From: Deltaproteobacteria bacterium
GTDB lineage: Bacteria > Myxococcota > Myxococcia > SLRQ01
Length of the DNA: 21,244 bases
Assembly: GCA_007128675.1 (NCBI GenBank)
Contig: SKWY01000326.1
Location: 1-21,244 of the forward strand
Direction of reading: 5' to 3'
The position numbers were made by a program, and so were the translations under genes. The notes under the pieces were generated by a model. The model worked only from the letters and a program-made list of their open reading frames with translations. It was not told where the DNA came from and did not search any database. Below are positions 15,344 through 21,244 of this stretch, in pieces (within the stretch, counting starts at the first letter, position 1; every line of letters starts with the position of its first letter).

Positions 15344-18300
15344 ATGCTTGCCCTGGTTCGGCTCGTGAGGCCGATCCTTACTCTCGTGTGTTTCTTGCTT
15401 GTGTCGTTGCCGGCCTGCGGCGACAGAACAGACCCGGAAACTCAATACTTAACCGATTCAACTGAGCATTTGGAGCCATTTGTGTCTGGTGATGTGGTGC
15501 AAGAGCCAAGAGATGTTGCCTCAACGAATGAGAGCGAGGCTATTCATGTCGCCACGATCCAGGCAGAGGAAGTACCTTTTGCAAAAGAGCCTGTTCACTC
15601 TTCGGAGGTGTCACGAGTAGAGTCGACACAGACGTTTCTACCCAGGTCGACCTTGAAGGAAATGGAGCAAGCAGGGTTCGAGGAGATACTGAGTGAACGC
15701 ACGATTACGTCCAAGGTATTTGCTGATGCCGAAGGCGCTCACCGTGGATTCTTCTTCATCGGGCCTATACACTACCGTGGACCGAATGGCGCATGGTTAG
15801 ATATCGATACGACAGTTCAATCATTGGATGAGGAGCATTACGGCGTCGAGAGTAATATTTATGGCGTTCGCTTCCCAAAGAGACCTTCGGATGATCTGGC
15901 ACTGGCAGAGATTCGTTTGCCGGAAGGCGGAGAGATAGAATACCGAGTAGAGGCCATTCGCCTAGGAGATAGGACTTGGGACAGGAATAATCTGGAGGTT
16001 CAGACCAGCTCCTTGGGCAATGCAATATCTTATCATCTTCCGCGTCTTGGGGTGGAGCTTCGCTATACTGTTCTAACTGAACGCTTGAAGGAGGATGTCA
16101 TCCTAGCTCCAGACGCCGCTTTGAGGGATCTTTGCCACGAAGGAGACCTCGAGCTGATCTTTTCAATAGGCGCAACCGATCCTCTGGTGCCTCTTTCCGA
16201 CCTTGGCCAGCACGGTGTATTCACGCTCGACCAGGATCTTCCGGTCCAGCTTTCGAACGGTGAGGTGTTTTCAATCGAATCGGTATTCGCCAAGGCTGGA
16301 GACGAGGCGCATGGCTGGCGTCCGCTCGATATTCATGGTGAGGCCGCATTGGAGGGACGAAACATTTCATTGCGCGTGACTCTCGAGTGTTCAAAGCTCA
16401 AGGCGGTGGCGGGAGAGACCGTGTTGATTGATCCGACAGTAGCTACGTTTCATCCAACGGAGACTACTTTTATCTCGAAGTCATTCCCAGACGACAACTA
16501 CTGTACGGGGGTTGTGGGGCAGCCCCTGCTTTTGGCCGGCCTTAGTCAGCGTCCGTGGCCAAATAGGTCATATGGTCAAACCATGGCCTTTTTGATGTTC
16601 AACTCCCTGCCCAATGTTTGTTCGTCAAGCATGGCCCACGGTTATCTATCAATTGATCGAGAACGACAAGACGAAGTAGTCACTCTATCCGTGGCGCGAG
16701 CTTCGTGCACATGGGCAAGCTCGGGCTGCGCATCAATGAGCTGGAACACCACGGATGGTACTTGTCGAGATGGGGATCGCGCAAGGATTTGGCCTGGCAC
16801 CGATCACGGTATTACCCTTGCTGCCGGTACGACGCGTATCAACCTTAACGCATTGAATGCCATTCACAGCATTGTGGACACAGGAGGGGTAATTGTAGTC
16901 GAGGGGCTGTCGACCGGAGACGGTAATCGCGCCGTAACGTTCTATAGCCATCTTTCATCTATCAATAGCCAGAAACCGTATCTCGACGTGGGATGGCACA
17001 GGGTGTGCACACCACATTCGCCAGAGTCACAATCTTGTGGCCACTGTGGTACGCGGTCGCGAATCTGCGCTTCCGATGGATGCTCGTGGAGTTCGTGGAC
17101 TGCTTGCACTGGCGAAGGTTGTCCGCCCGGAGACACGCGGTGTAGTGGCAGCAACGTACAGGAATGCAATGCCTCTTGCGAGTGGGTACACCAGACTTCG
17201 TGCGATTGTGGCTGTAGTAACGGCAGTTGCATCGCACAGGTTTGCTCTCCTGGCGCCACCCGTTGCGACGGTAATAATGTCCAGGTTTGCAGGATGGATG
17301 GTTGTGGCTGGACATACCAGGCCTCGTGCGATTGTGGCTGTAGTAACGGCAGTTGCATCGCACAGGTTTGCTCTTCCGGGGAAACCCGCTGCGAAGGCAA
17401 CAATGTCGAGACATGCAGAACGGACGGTTGCGGCTGGACGCACCAGACTACCTGCGCATGTGGTTGTAGCAACGGCAGCTGTATATCGCCAGTATGCTCT
17501 GTTGGCGAAACCCGTTGCAGCGGAGACAGCGTGGAGCAATGCGACGCAGATGGATGCGGGTGGTCCCATTCTCAAACTTGCTCCTGTGGTTGTGTCGCCG
17601 GAAGTTGTACTCAGCAGGCATGTTCGCCTGGTGAAACTCGTTGCAGCGGAGATAACGTGGAGCGATGCGATACGGATGGATGCGGGTGGTCCCATTCTCA
17701 AACCTGCTCATGCGGCTGCGTAGACGGCACCTGCGCGACACAGGTATGTGTACCTGGCGCTACGCAGTGTGATGGAAACAATGTCGAGCGATGCAATCCG
17801 GACGGTTGCGGCTGGTCTTACGATGAAAGCTGCTCATGCGCCTGCGTCGGTGGGAGCTGTGAAGCGCAGGTGTGTACACCTGGCGCCACACGATGTGACG
17901 GCAACAATGTCGAGAAATGTGCTGCCGATGGCTGCGGCTGGTCTCATGATGAAAGCTGCTCGTGCGGTTGCGTGGGTGGAAGCTGTAGTGCGCCAGCATG
18001 CACTCCGGGCGAGACTCGTTGCAGAGGCAATGCTCTCGAGCGTTGCGATAGCGGTGGTTGCGACTGGGTGCATCAGGAAACATGTGCGTGCGGATGCGAT
18101 GCCGACCAATGCGTGAGCCCATGTGGCTGTGAGGGTGATGCGAGTCGTGATTGTCGCGATTGTGGAACTGAAACACGCACTTGTGTTGATGGTGTCTGGA
18201 CTGATTGGGGTTCGTGCGAACCGACACATCAATGCTCTGCTCCACAGATTTGCAACTCCGAGGCTTGGTGTGTTGCCCCTCCAACGACATGTCCCGAAGG

Positions 18301-18541
18301 AGTTCAGGCGGAGTGCGAGCCGGGCGCGACGAGGGACTGCGGCGACGGTGGCATCGAAACTTGTATGGAGGATTGTCAATGGGGAGAATGCGAGGGCGGA
18401 AATGGAGAACCAGACGGAGGTGTTGTTGCGTATGGGGGAGGCTGCTGTAGCGTTGCCTCGTCCACCAGTAGCGGAAGCACATGGATGTTGATTCTGGTAT
18501 TACTGTTTGCTGCGCTAAGGAGTCGCCCTAAGCACAGATAA
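15344..18541 (+). CDS. Large Cys-repeat surface lipoprotein with MYXO-CTERM-like tail
   Basis: 1065 residues from the ATG at 15344, preceded by GGAG at five bases; this start gives a proper signal peptide, whereas the frame upstream to 15170 does not. Lipobox SLPAC places a lipidated Cys at 25. Residues about 130-400 resemble the N-terminal beta region found ahead of DNRLRE/CBM96-like domains (HYRGPNGAWLDIDTTV). About 405-575 resembles a DNRLRE-like beta-sandwich with FLMFNSLP and a W-rich segment. Residues 593-926 are eight Cys-rich repeats. A TSP-like Cys region follows, then GGGCCS, a hydrophobic segment (STWMLILVLLFAAL) and basic end RSRPKHR, matching the MYXO-CTERM plan (Cys motif, membrane helix, Arg-rich tail) processed by myxosortase. 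The protein is therefore surface-exposed and possibly anchored at both ends. Ligand unknown. Confidence 0.85.
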   Translation: MLALVRLVRPILTLVCFLLVSLPACGDRTDPETQYLTDSTEHLEPFVSGDVVQEPRDVASTNESEAIHVATIQAEEVPFAKEPVHSSEVSRVESTQTFLPRSTLKEMEQAGFEEILSERTITSKVFADAEGAHRGFFFIGPIHYRGPNGAWLDIDTTVQSLDEEHYGVESNIYGVRFPKRPSDDLALAEIRLPEGGEIEYRVEAIRLGDRTWDRNNLEVQTSSLGNAISYHLPRLGVELRYTVLTERLKEDVILAPDAALRDLCHEGDLELIFSIGATDPLVPLSDLGQHGVFTLDQDLPVQLSNGEVFSIESVFAKAGDEAHGWRPLDIHGEAALEGRNISLRVTLECSKLKAVAGETVLIDPTVATFHPTETTFISKSFPDDNYCTGVVGQPLLLAGLSQRPWPNRSYGQTMAFLMFNSLPNVCSSSMAHGYLSIDRERQDEVVTLSVARASCTWASSGCASMSWNTTDGTCRDGDRARIWPGTDHGITLAAGTTRINLNALNAIHSIVDTGGVIVVEGLSTGDGNRAVTFYSHLSSINSQKPYLDVGWHRVCTPHSPESQSCGHCGTRSRICASDGCSWSSWTACTGEGCPPGDTRCSGSNVQECNASCEWVHQTSCDCGCSNGSCIAQVCSPGATRCDGNNVQVCRMDGCGWTYQASCDCGCSNGSCIAQVCSSGETRCEGNNVETCRTDGCGWTHQTTCACGCSNGSCISPVCSVGETRCSGDSVEQCDADGCGWSHSQTCSCGCVAGSCTQQACSPGETRCSGDNVERCDTDGCGWSHSQTCSCGCVDGTCATQVCVPGATQCDGNNVERCNPDGCGWSYDESCSCACVGGSCEAQVCTPGATRCDGNNVEKCAADGCGWSHDESCSCGCVGGSCSAPACTPGETRCRGNALERCDSGGCDWVHQETCACGCDADQCVSPCGCEGDASRDCRDCGTETRTCVDGVWTDWGSCEPTHQCSAPQICNSEAWCVAPPTTCPEGVQAECEPGATRDCGDGGIETCMEDCQWGECEGGNGEPDGGVVAYGGGCCSVASSTSSGSTWMLILVLLFAALRSRPKHR
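17120..18121 (+). repeat. Eight in-frame 123-126 base coding repeats
   Basis: Units begin at 17120, 17243, 17369, 17495, 17621, 17747, 17873 and 17999. The consensus protein unit reads CxPGxTRCxGNNVExC, then xxDGCGWxxxxxCxCGC, then xxGSCxxxV; it is 42 residues with eight Cys, 41 in the first and last units. Neighbouring copies share long identical DNA stretches, for example around 17198 and 17324 (exactly 126 apart) and around 17504 and 17630. This points to recent duplication or gene conversion. Long open frames in the other frames here are a by-product of a unit length divisible by three. Confidence 0.95.
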
Positions 18542-18739
18542 CTGAACAAGTCCCTGCGCTCGGGGGTTGAACGTCAGCTCAAGATATGGCGGCGGCGGCA
18601 AGACGGTGATCGCAGAAGCGTCACCATAAGTAACTTCGTTCTCGTCGATCACTGGCACCTGGTCTTCGGGTAGGCGAATCGCAAAGAAACGGGCGTCGAA
18701 CCGCTTGGGTCTGCCGGGGATAGGTGACCAGACTCTAAT
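18515..18739 (-). pseudogene. Nudix-hydrolase-like C-terminal remnant
   Basis: An open minus-strand frame of 75 codons without a start encodes GRPKRFDARFFAIRLPEDQ, then an acidic stretch, then LPPPPYLEL. The RFDxRFF-x-RLPxxQ pattern and the later proline-rich segment resemble the latter part of myxobacterial Nudix or MBL-Nudix proteins. The Nudix box itself is absent, and the frame overlaps the end of the plus-strand surface protein gene by 27 bases. It is most likely a decayed fragment. Its upstream end coincides with the motif GGGGATAGGTGACC at 18716. Confidence 0.4.
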
Positions 18740-18795
18740 TTAAGCTTAGTTGCTGGAACTGCACGCGATCCGGCATTCAGTAAACAGCATCCGAT

Positions 18796-19452
18796 TCAAT
18801 CGTATACAAATAAACGCCTATCATCTTTTGCCCTGTATTTTAAACGCAGGCGCTCAAAATCAATCATCAAAAAATCAATGAGCAACTGACTAATTCCACG
18901 TTCGGAATGTCCCCAAAAACAGGGGTATGTTCCATCACCCATCCCTGAAAGAGAACCAACCACGGCTCCAGAGGGACTCCGAAAGGGATGACCCGGAACC
19001 GGCATTTCCATGGCGCTGAGCAATTTCTCGTAATGCTTTTTGGCTGTAGCGTATTTTTTCGGCGCTTCATCGTTGCAAAACGCCACAACACCCGAATCGG
19101 TTGAAACAGTGTTTCCGGGCGGAGTGGCCTTTTCGACAAGAGCGGGTTCCCAAGTTTTGATTCCATGAACGACGCAATTTTCCGTCGATGGAGTGACCCA
19201 TGCCAACGCCGTTCTCTGGCCTTTTCGGGGAATAGTTAGAACAAGCCCCCAGACGGTATACATTCCGCTGTCCACGCGATGCGCGAACGGCTGAGCGGAG
19301 ACAAGGGCAGAAGGGTCACATACGACCAGTCCCTTCCGGCACAAGAATTGTCCGAATCGTTGGACAGCTACTTTGTTCGCCCGGCCATATTTGCTCTCGA
19401 TTATGGTGCGCTGAGAGTGGTATTTGAGGCGTGATAGAAAATCGGTGTACAT
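18796..19452 (-). CDS. DUF4241-like hypothetical protein
   Basis: 218 residues with no signal peptide. By eye it resembles DUF4241 proteins: HRVDSGMY (58-65), STDSGVVAF (117-125), GDGTYPCFWG (172-181) and LLIDFLMI (190-197) fit that family's Asp-x-Gly and GDGxYxxxxG...DF pattern. Members are of unknown function; some occur near polymorphic toxins, so an immunity-like role is possible but not shown. The N-terminal 50 residues (LKYHSQRT, ESKYGRANK, FGQFLCRKGLVVCDPSA) are shared with the deleted copy at 191-369. No good ribosome-binding site is seen at the ATG at 19452. It stands alone, with remnants on one side and a gene-poor stretch on the other, and may be an acquired, dispersed gene. Confidence 0.6.
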   Translation of the reverse strand: MYTDFLSRLKYHSQRTIIESKYGRANKVAVQRFGQFLCRKGLVVCDPSALVSAQPFAHRVDSGMYTVWGLVLTIPRKGQRTALAWVTPSTENCVVHGIKTWEPALVEKATPPGNTVSTDSGVVAFCNDEAPKKYATAKKHYEKLLSAMEMPVPGHPFRSPSGAVVGSLSGMGDGTYPCFWGHSERGISQLLIDFLMIDFERLRLKYRAKDDRRLFVYD

Positions 19453-19814
19453 GTTCTGATGGGTAACGACAATTCAGGTAGTTTCCCAGTGTGAAGATCG
19501 GATGAGTTCACCATACTACGACTCCTCGTCGAACGAAACCGCACTTCTGCAACGTAAACCTTCAGTGGTCGGCTGAGCCTGCTAGGCCGCTGCTTGGGGC
19601 ACGCACGACTCAGTCGCCGATTGTGGAACTGCGACTACCTCGAGGCCTGGTGCGGCATGTGTAGCGGCAGTACCAAACAGAATCTCATAGGGGTCACAAC
19701 GCGTCCCGCTAGGAGCCAATACCTCGTGAATAGTTCCAAGATATTGGCCCGCGGCGAGACAGTAGCCCCCAGATAGCTTCCAGGCTCTTCGTGCAGCGCA
19801 TACGCTTAGTTGCG
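19453..19814. other. Gene-poor stretch with a startless open frame
   Basis: No gene with a credible start. On the minus strand, 19582 to about 19780 encodes a protein-like tail (GGYCLAAGQYLGTIHEVLAP, then CDPYEILFGTAATHAAPGLEV) ending in a stop. Its frame runs upstream only into the BLUF gene, out of phase with it. It may be the 3' remnant of a lost gene. I do not recognise it. Confidence 0.3.
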
Positions 19815-20267
19815 CTATGAAGGCTCGGAGGATAGGGCCTCTTCTTCGGCCAAGATCAGCTCTCGAAGAACGTAGTTCTCGAGTGCGCCGGTGGCTTGGT
19901 CGACGAGCTGCCGCTGCACGTAACACATCTGAAGAAGAATTCGAATGGGCTCGGTTCGCGCAATGGACTCCAAGCCCAAATCAACCTTTCGCATCGACCA
20001 ATCGGGGCAAAGCCTCATCAGGTCTCCCTGCTCTACCGAAAGCACCAGAACATGCTGGTGTCTGGTATCGGCGGCGATGCGGGCGAAGATTTCGTCGATT
20101 TCTGCGTCGGGGCCCTCGATGATCTGGAAGAAGAGCTGACCGGTAGTGACGAGGATGCCGGTAATATCCCGCTCTTCGTTGTTCTTCTGCGCCTGGGCCA
20201 CCAGTGCCTCTATGTCCTGAGTCGTCATGGGTTCCGCGTACTTGCTGATGTATCGTATTCTCTTCAT
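19815..20267 (-). CDS. BLUF-domain blue-light photoreceptor
   Basis: 150 residues from the ATG at 20267, preceded by GGAGAGAG; a longer frame to 20447 adds nothing BLUF-like. Residues 1-95 form the FAD-binding BLUF domain. RYIS gives Tyr6, NNEERDITGIL (29-39) gives the conserved Asn, LFFQIIEGP (45-53) gives Gln48, and CPDWSM (87-92) gives Trp90/Met92. The Tyr-Gln pair needed for the light-driven hydrogen-bond switch is present. The remaining 55 residues are probably helical (Leu/Glu-rich), as in short BLUF proteins that act on a separate partner, so there is no attached output enzyme. No partner gene is adjacent. Role inferred: blue-light or redox-linked signalling in the cytosol. Confidence 0.9.
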   Translation of the reverse strand: MKRIRYISKYAEPMTTQDIEALVAQAQKNNEERDITGILVTTGQLFFQIIEGPDAEIDEIFARIAADTRHQHVLVLSVEQGDLMRLCPDWSMRKVDLGLESIARTEPIRILLQMCYVQRQLVDQATGALENYVLRELILAEEEALSSEPS

Positions 20268-20677
20268 GCTCTCTCTCCATCGATTATCGCGTCCGAGACG
20301 AAGGCCTCGGATCGGACCGTCACAAGGATTCAAGGTTGGAGAGAATACTCTCTCCAGGGACTTGGCGATAGTTCGGCATTCGCGTGAGTCTCCGACATCG
20401 ATTCCCATGGGGGATAGGTGCCGCGATAGCTCATGGATAGGAGTCACTCGGGGCTTCCAAAAAGCAAGACGGCGGAGCCTTTGATGGGCGCCGCCGTGCG
20501 CTTATTTCGCGTGAGACAGGAAGTGAAAGGATCGAGCGGCGAAGGCGGGCATTAAGCGTGAGTCCAAGAAGCTGCTCGAGCGCCATCAGTGATTCGGTGA
20601 GGTTGAGCAGCAAAGGGTTTTCGAGAACGACCACCTTGCCGGAGGGCGAGGCTCGACTGGCCTTCAGGGAACCTCGC
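20268..20677. other. Intergenic region between pyk and the BLUF gene
   Basis: Holds the predicted pyk terminator and, at 20411-20421, an isolated GGATAGGTGCC identical to the start of the tandem array unit at 9.1-9.4 kb. A minus-strand frame from GTG 20634 to 20431 (VVVLENPLLLNLTESLMALE and onward) looks partly protein-like, but it spans the terminator hairpin and is left uncalled. Confidence 0.5.
20456..20497 (-). terminator. Intrinsic terminator downstream of pyk
   Basis: On the minus strand, arms ACGGCGG and CCGCCGT (plus positions 20491-20497 and 20469-20475) form a perfect 7-pair stem with a further possible GCC/GGC pairing inside. A T run (CTTGCTTTTT) follows. It lies about 180 bases after the pyk stop and upstream of the BLUF gene, so it separates the two transcripts. 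Confidence 0.65.
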
Positions 20678-21244
20678 TCACACCGTGAGGACAGTGATCT
20701 CCGGGGCGTTCTCCTCCGGCACTGTGGAGAAGCCGCGCACGAGGAGTATGTGCTGGCCCTGGGCGGCGAGCCCCATCTCCTCGACCAGCCGCCGAGCAGT
20801 GGGGACGAGCCTGTCGAACTGCCCGGGCCCCAGGATCATCGGCAGTACGCCCCAAAGGATGTTCATGCGGTGCAGGGCGCGCTCGTCCTCGGTCAAGGCC
20901 ACGACGGGCGCGGCGGGCCTGGCGCTCGCGACCTCGGTCGTCGACTTGCCGGTTCGGGACGCGACCACGATCCCCCGGACCATGAGGTCCCGCGAGAGCT
21001 GCGCTGTCGCCCGGGCGACGGCGTCCGGCACGCCGTACTCCTCGGCGCCGGGCCGCTCGGGCACGAGGCAGTCGAAGAACCCCTGCGTCCACTGGAAGGC
21101 CTCGGCGTGGCGGGCGATGCGACCCATCACCCTCACGGACTCCTCCGGGTATGAGCCCACGGCCGTCTCGCCCGAGAGCATGATCGCGTCCGCTCCGCTG
21201 GTGACGGCATGCGCCACGTCCGTCACCTCGGCCCTGGTCGGCCG
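20678..21244 (-). CDS. pyk: Pyruvate kinase, C-terminal part (runs off the window)
   Basis: 188 residues in frame from the right edge to the stop at 20678; the N-terminal part lies outside. It starts with RPTRAEVTDVAHAV, then GADAIMLSGETAVGSYPEE, the strongly conserved end of the catalytic barrel, followed by the C-terminal regulatory domain (RGIVVASRTGKSTTEVAS, ALTEDERALHRMNILWGV). Pyruvate kinase makes pyruvate and ATP from phosphoenolpyruvate and ADP in glycolysis. The segment is visibly richer in G+C than the surface-protein region. Nothing suggests damage in the visible part. Confidence 0.96.
   Translation of the reverse strand, partial: RPTRAEVTDVAHAVTSGADAIMLSGETAVGSYPEESVRVMGRIARHAEAFQWTQGFFDCLVPERPGAEEYGVPDAVARATAQLSRDLMVRGIVVASRTGKSTTEVASARPAAPVVALTEDERALHRMNILWGVLPMILGPGQFDRLVPTARRLVEEMGLAAQGQHILLVRGFSTVPEENAPEITVLTV

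Noticed and set aside
17027..17723. Long open frames on both strands across the Cys repeats
   Set aside because: They arise because the repeat unit is a multiple of three, so any open frame stays open; the Cys-rich frame alone is consistent with the whole gene.
20431..20634. 67-codon minus-strand frame downstream of pyk
   Set aside because: GTG start without a convincing ribosome-binding site, and it spans the predicted terminator hairpin.

Overview
The window looks like part of an anaerobic or facultatively anaerobic member of the Myxococcota or a close deltaproteobacterial relative. The main taxonomic hint is a large cysteine-rich surface protein whose C-terminus looks like a MYXO-CTERM sorting signal. 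Several other secreted lipoproteins with Cys-rich, InlB-type or beta-helix repeats fit the same picture. No rRNA, tRNA, CRISPR array or intact transposase was seen.

Positions 431-8855 (minus strand) form one tight redox operon, transcribed rex - hydC - hydB - hydA - hydS-like - SpoIIE-type phosphatase. HydC, HydB and HydA together carry the full cofactor ligand set of a trimeric NAD(H)- and ferredoxin-linked (electron-bifurcating, group A3-type) [FeFe]-hydrogenase. The next gene encodes a sensory-type (group C3-like) [FeFe]-hydrogenase with two ferredoxin clusters, a modified H-cluster domain, a further Fe-S domain and PAS. The last encodes a PP2C/SpoIIE phosphatase with the C-terminal extension found in hydrogenase-linked homologues. 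A plausible model is that Rex senses NADH/NAD+ and controls transcription, HydABC makes or consumes H2, and the sensory protein passes H2 or redox status to the phosphatase. The HydE/F/G maturases and the phosphatase target are not in the window.

Positions 8856-9656 are intergenic. They hold an inverted repeat just upstream of rex and an unusual nested tandem array (9118-9420). A complete MntA/HepT (nucleotidyltransferase/HEPN) toxin-antitoxin pair follows on the plus strand (9657-10321).

Positions 10498-18541 are a surface-protein region: an EGF-like/InlB-repeat lipoprotein (+), a beta-helix lipoprotein (-), a small Cys-containing lipoprotein (-), and a 1065-residue lipoprotein with eight 41-42-residue Cys repeats and a MYXO-CTERM-like tail (+).

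Positions 18515-21244 hold a Nudix-like remnant, a DUF4241-like gene, a BLUF blue-light receptor and the 3' part of pyruvate kinase, all on the minus strand. The first 370 bases of the window are a patchwork of decayed copies of sequences found intact elsewhere in the window: an InlB-type repeat like that at 11.9 kb, and an internally deleted copy of the 18.8-19.4 kb gene.
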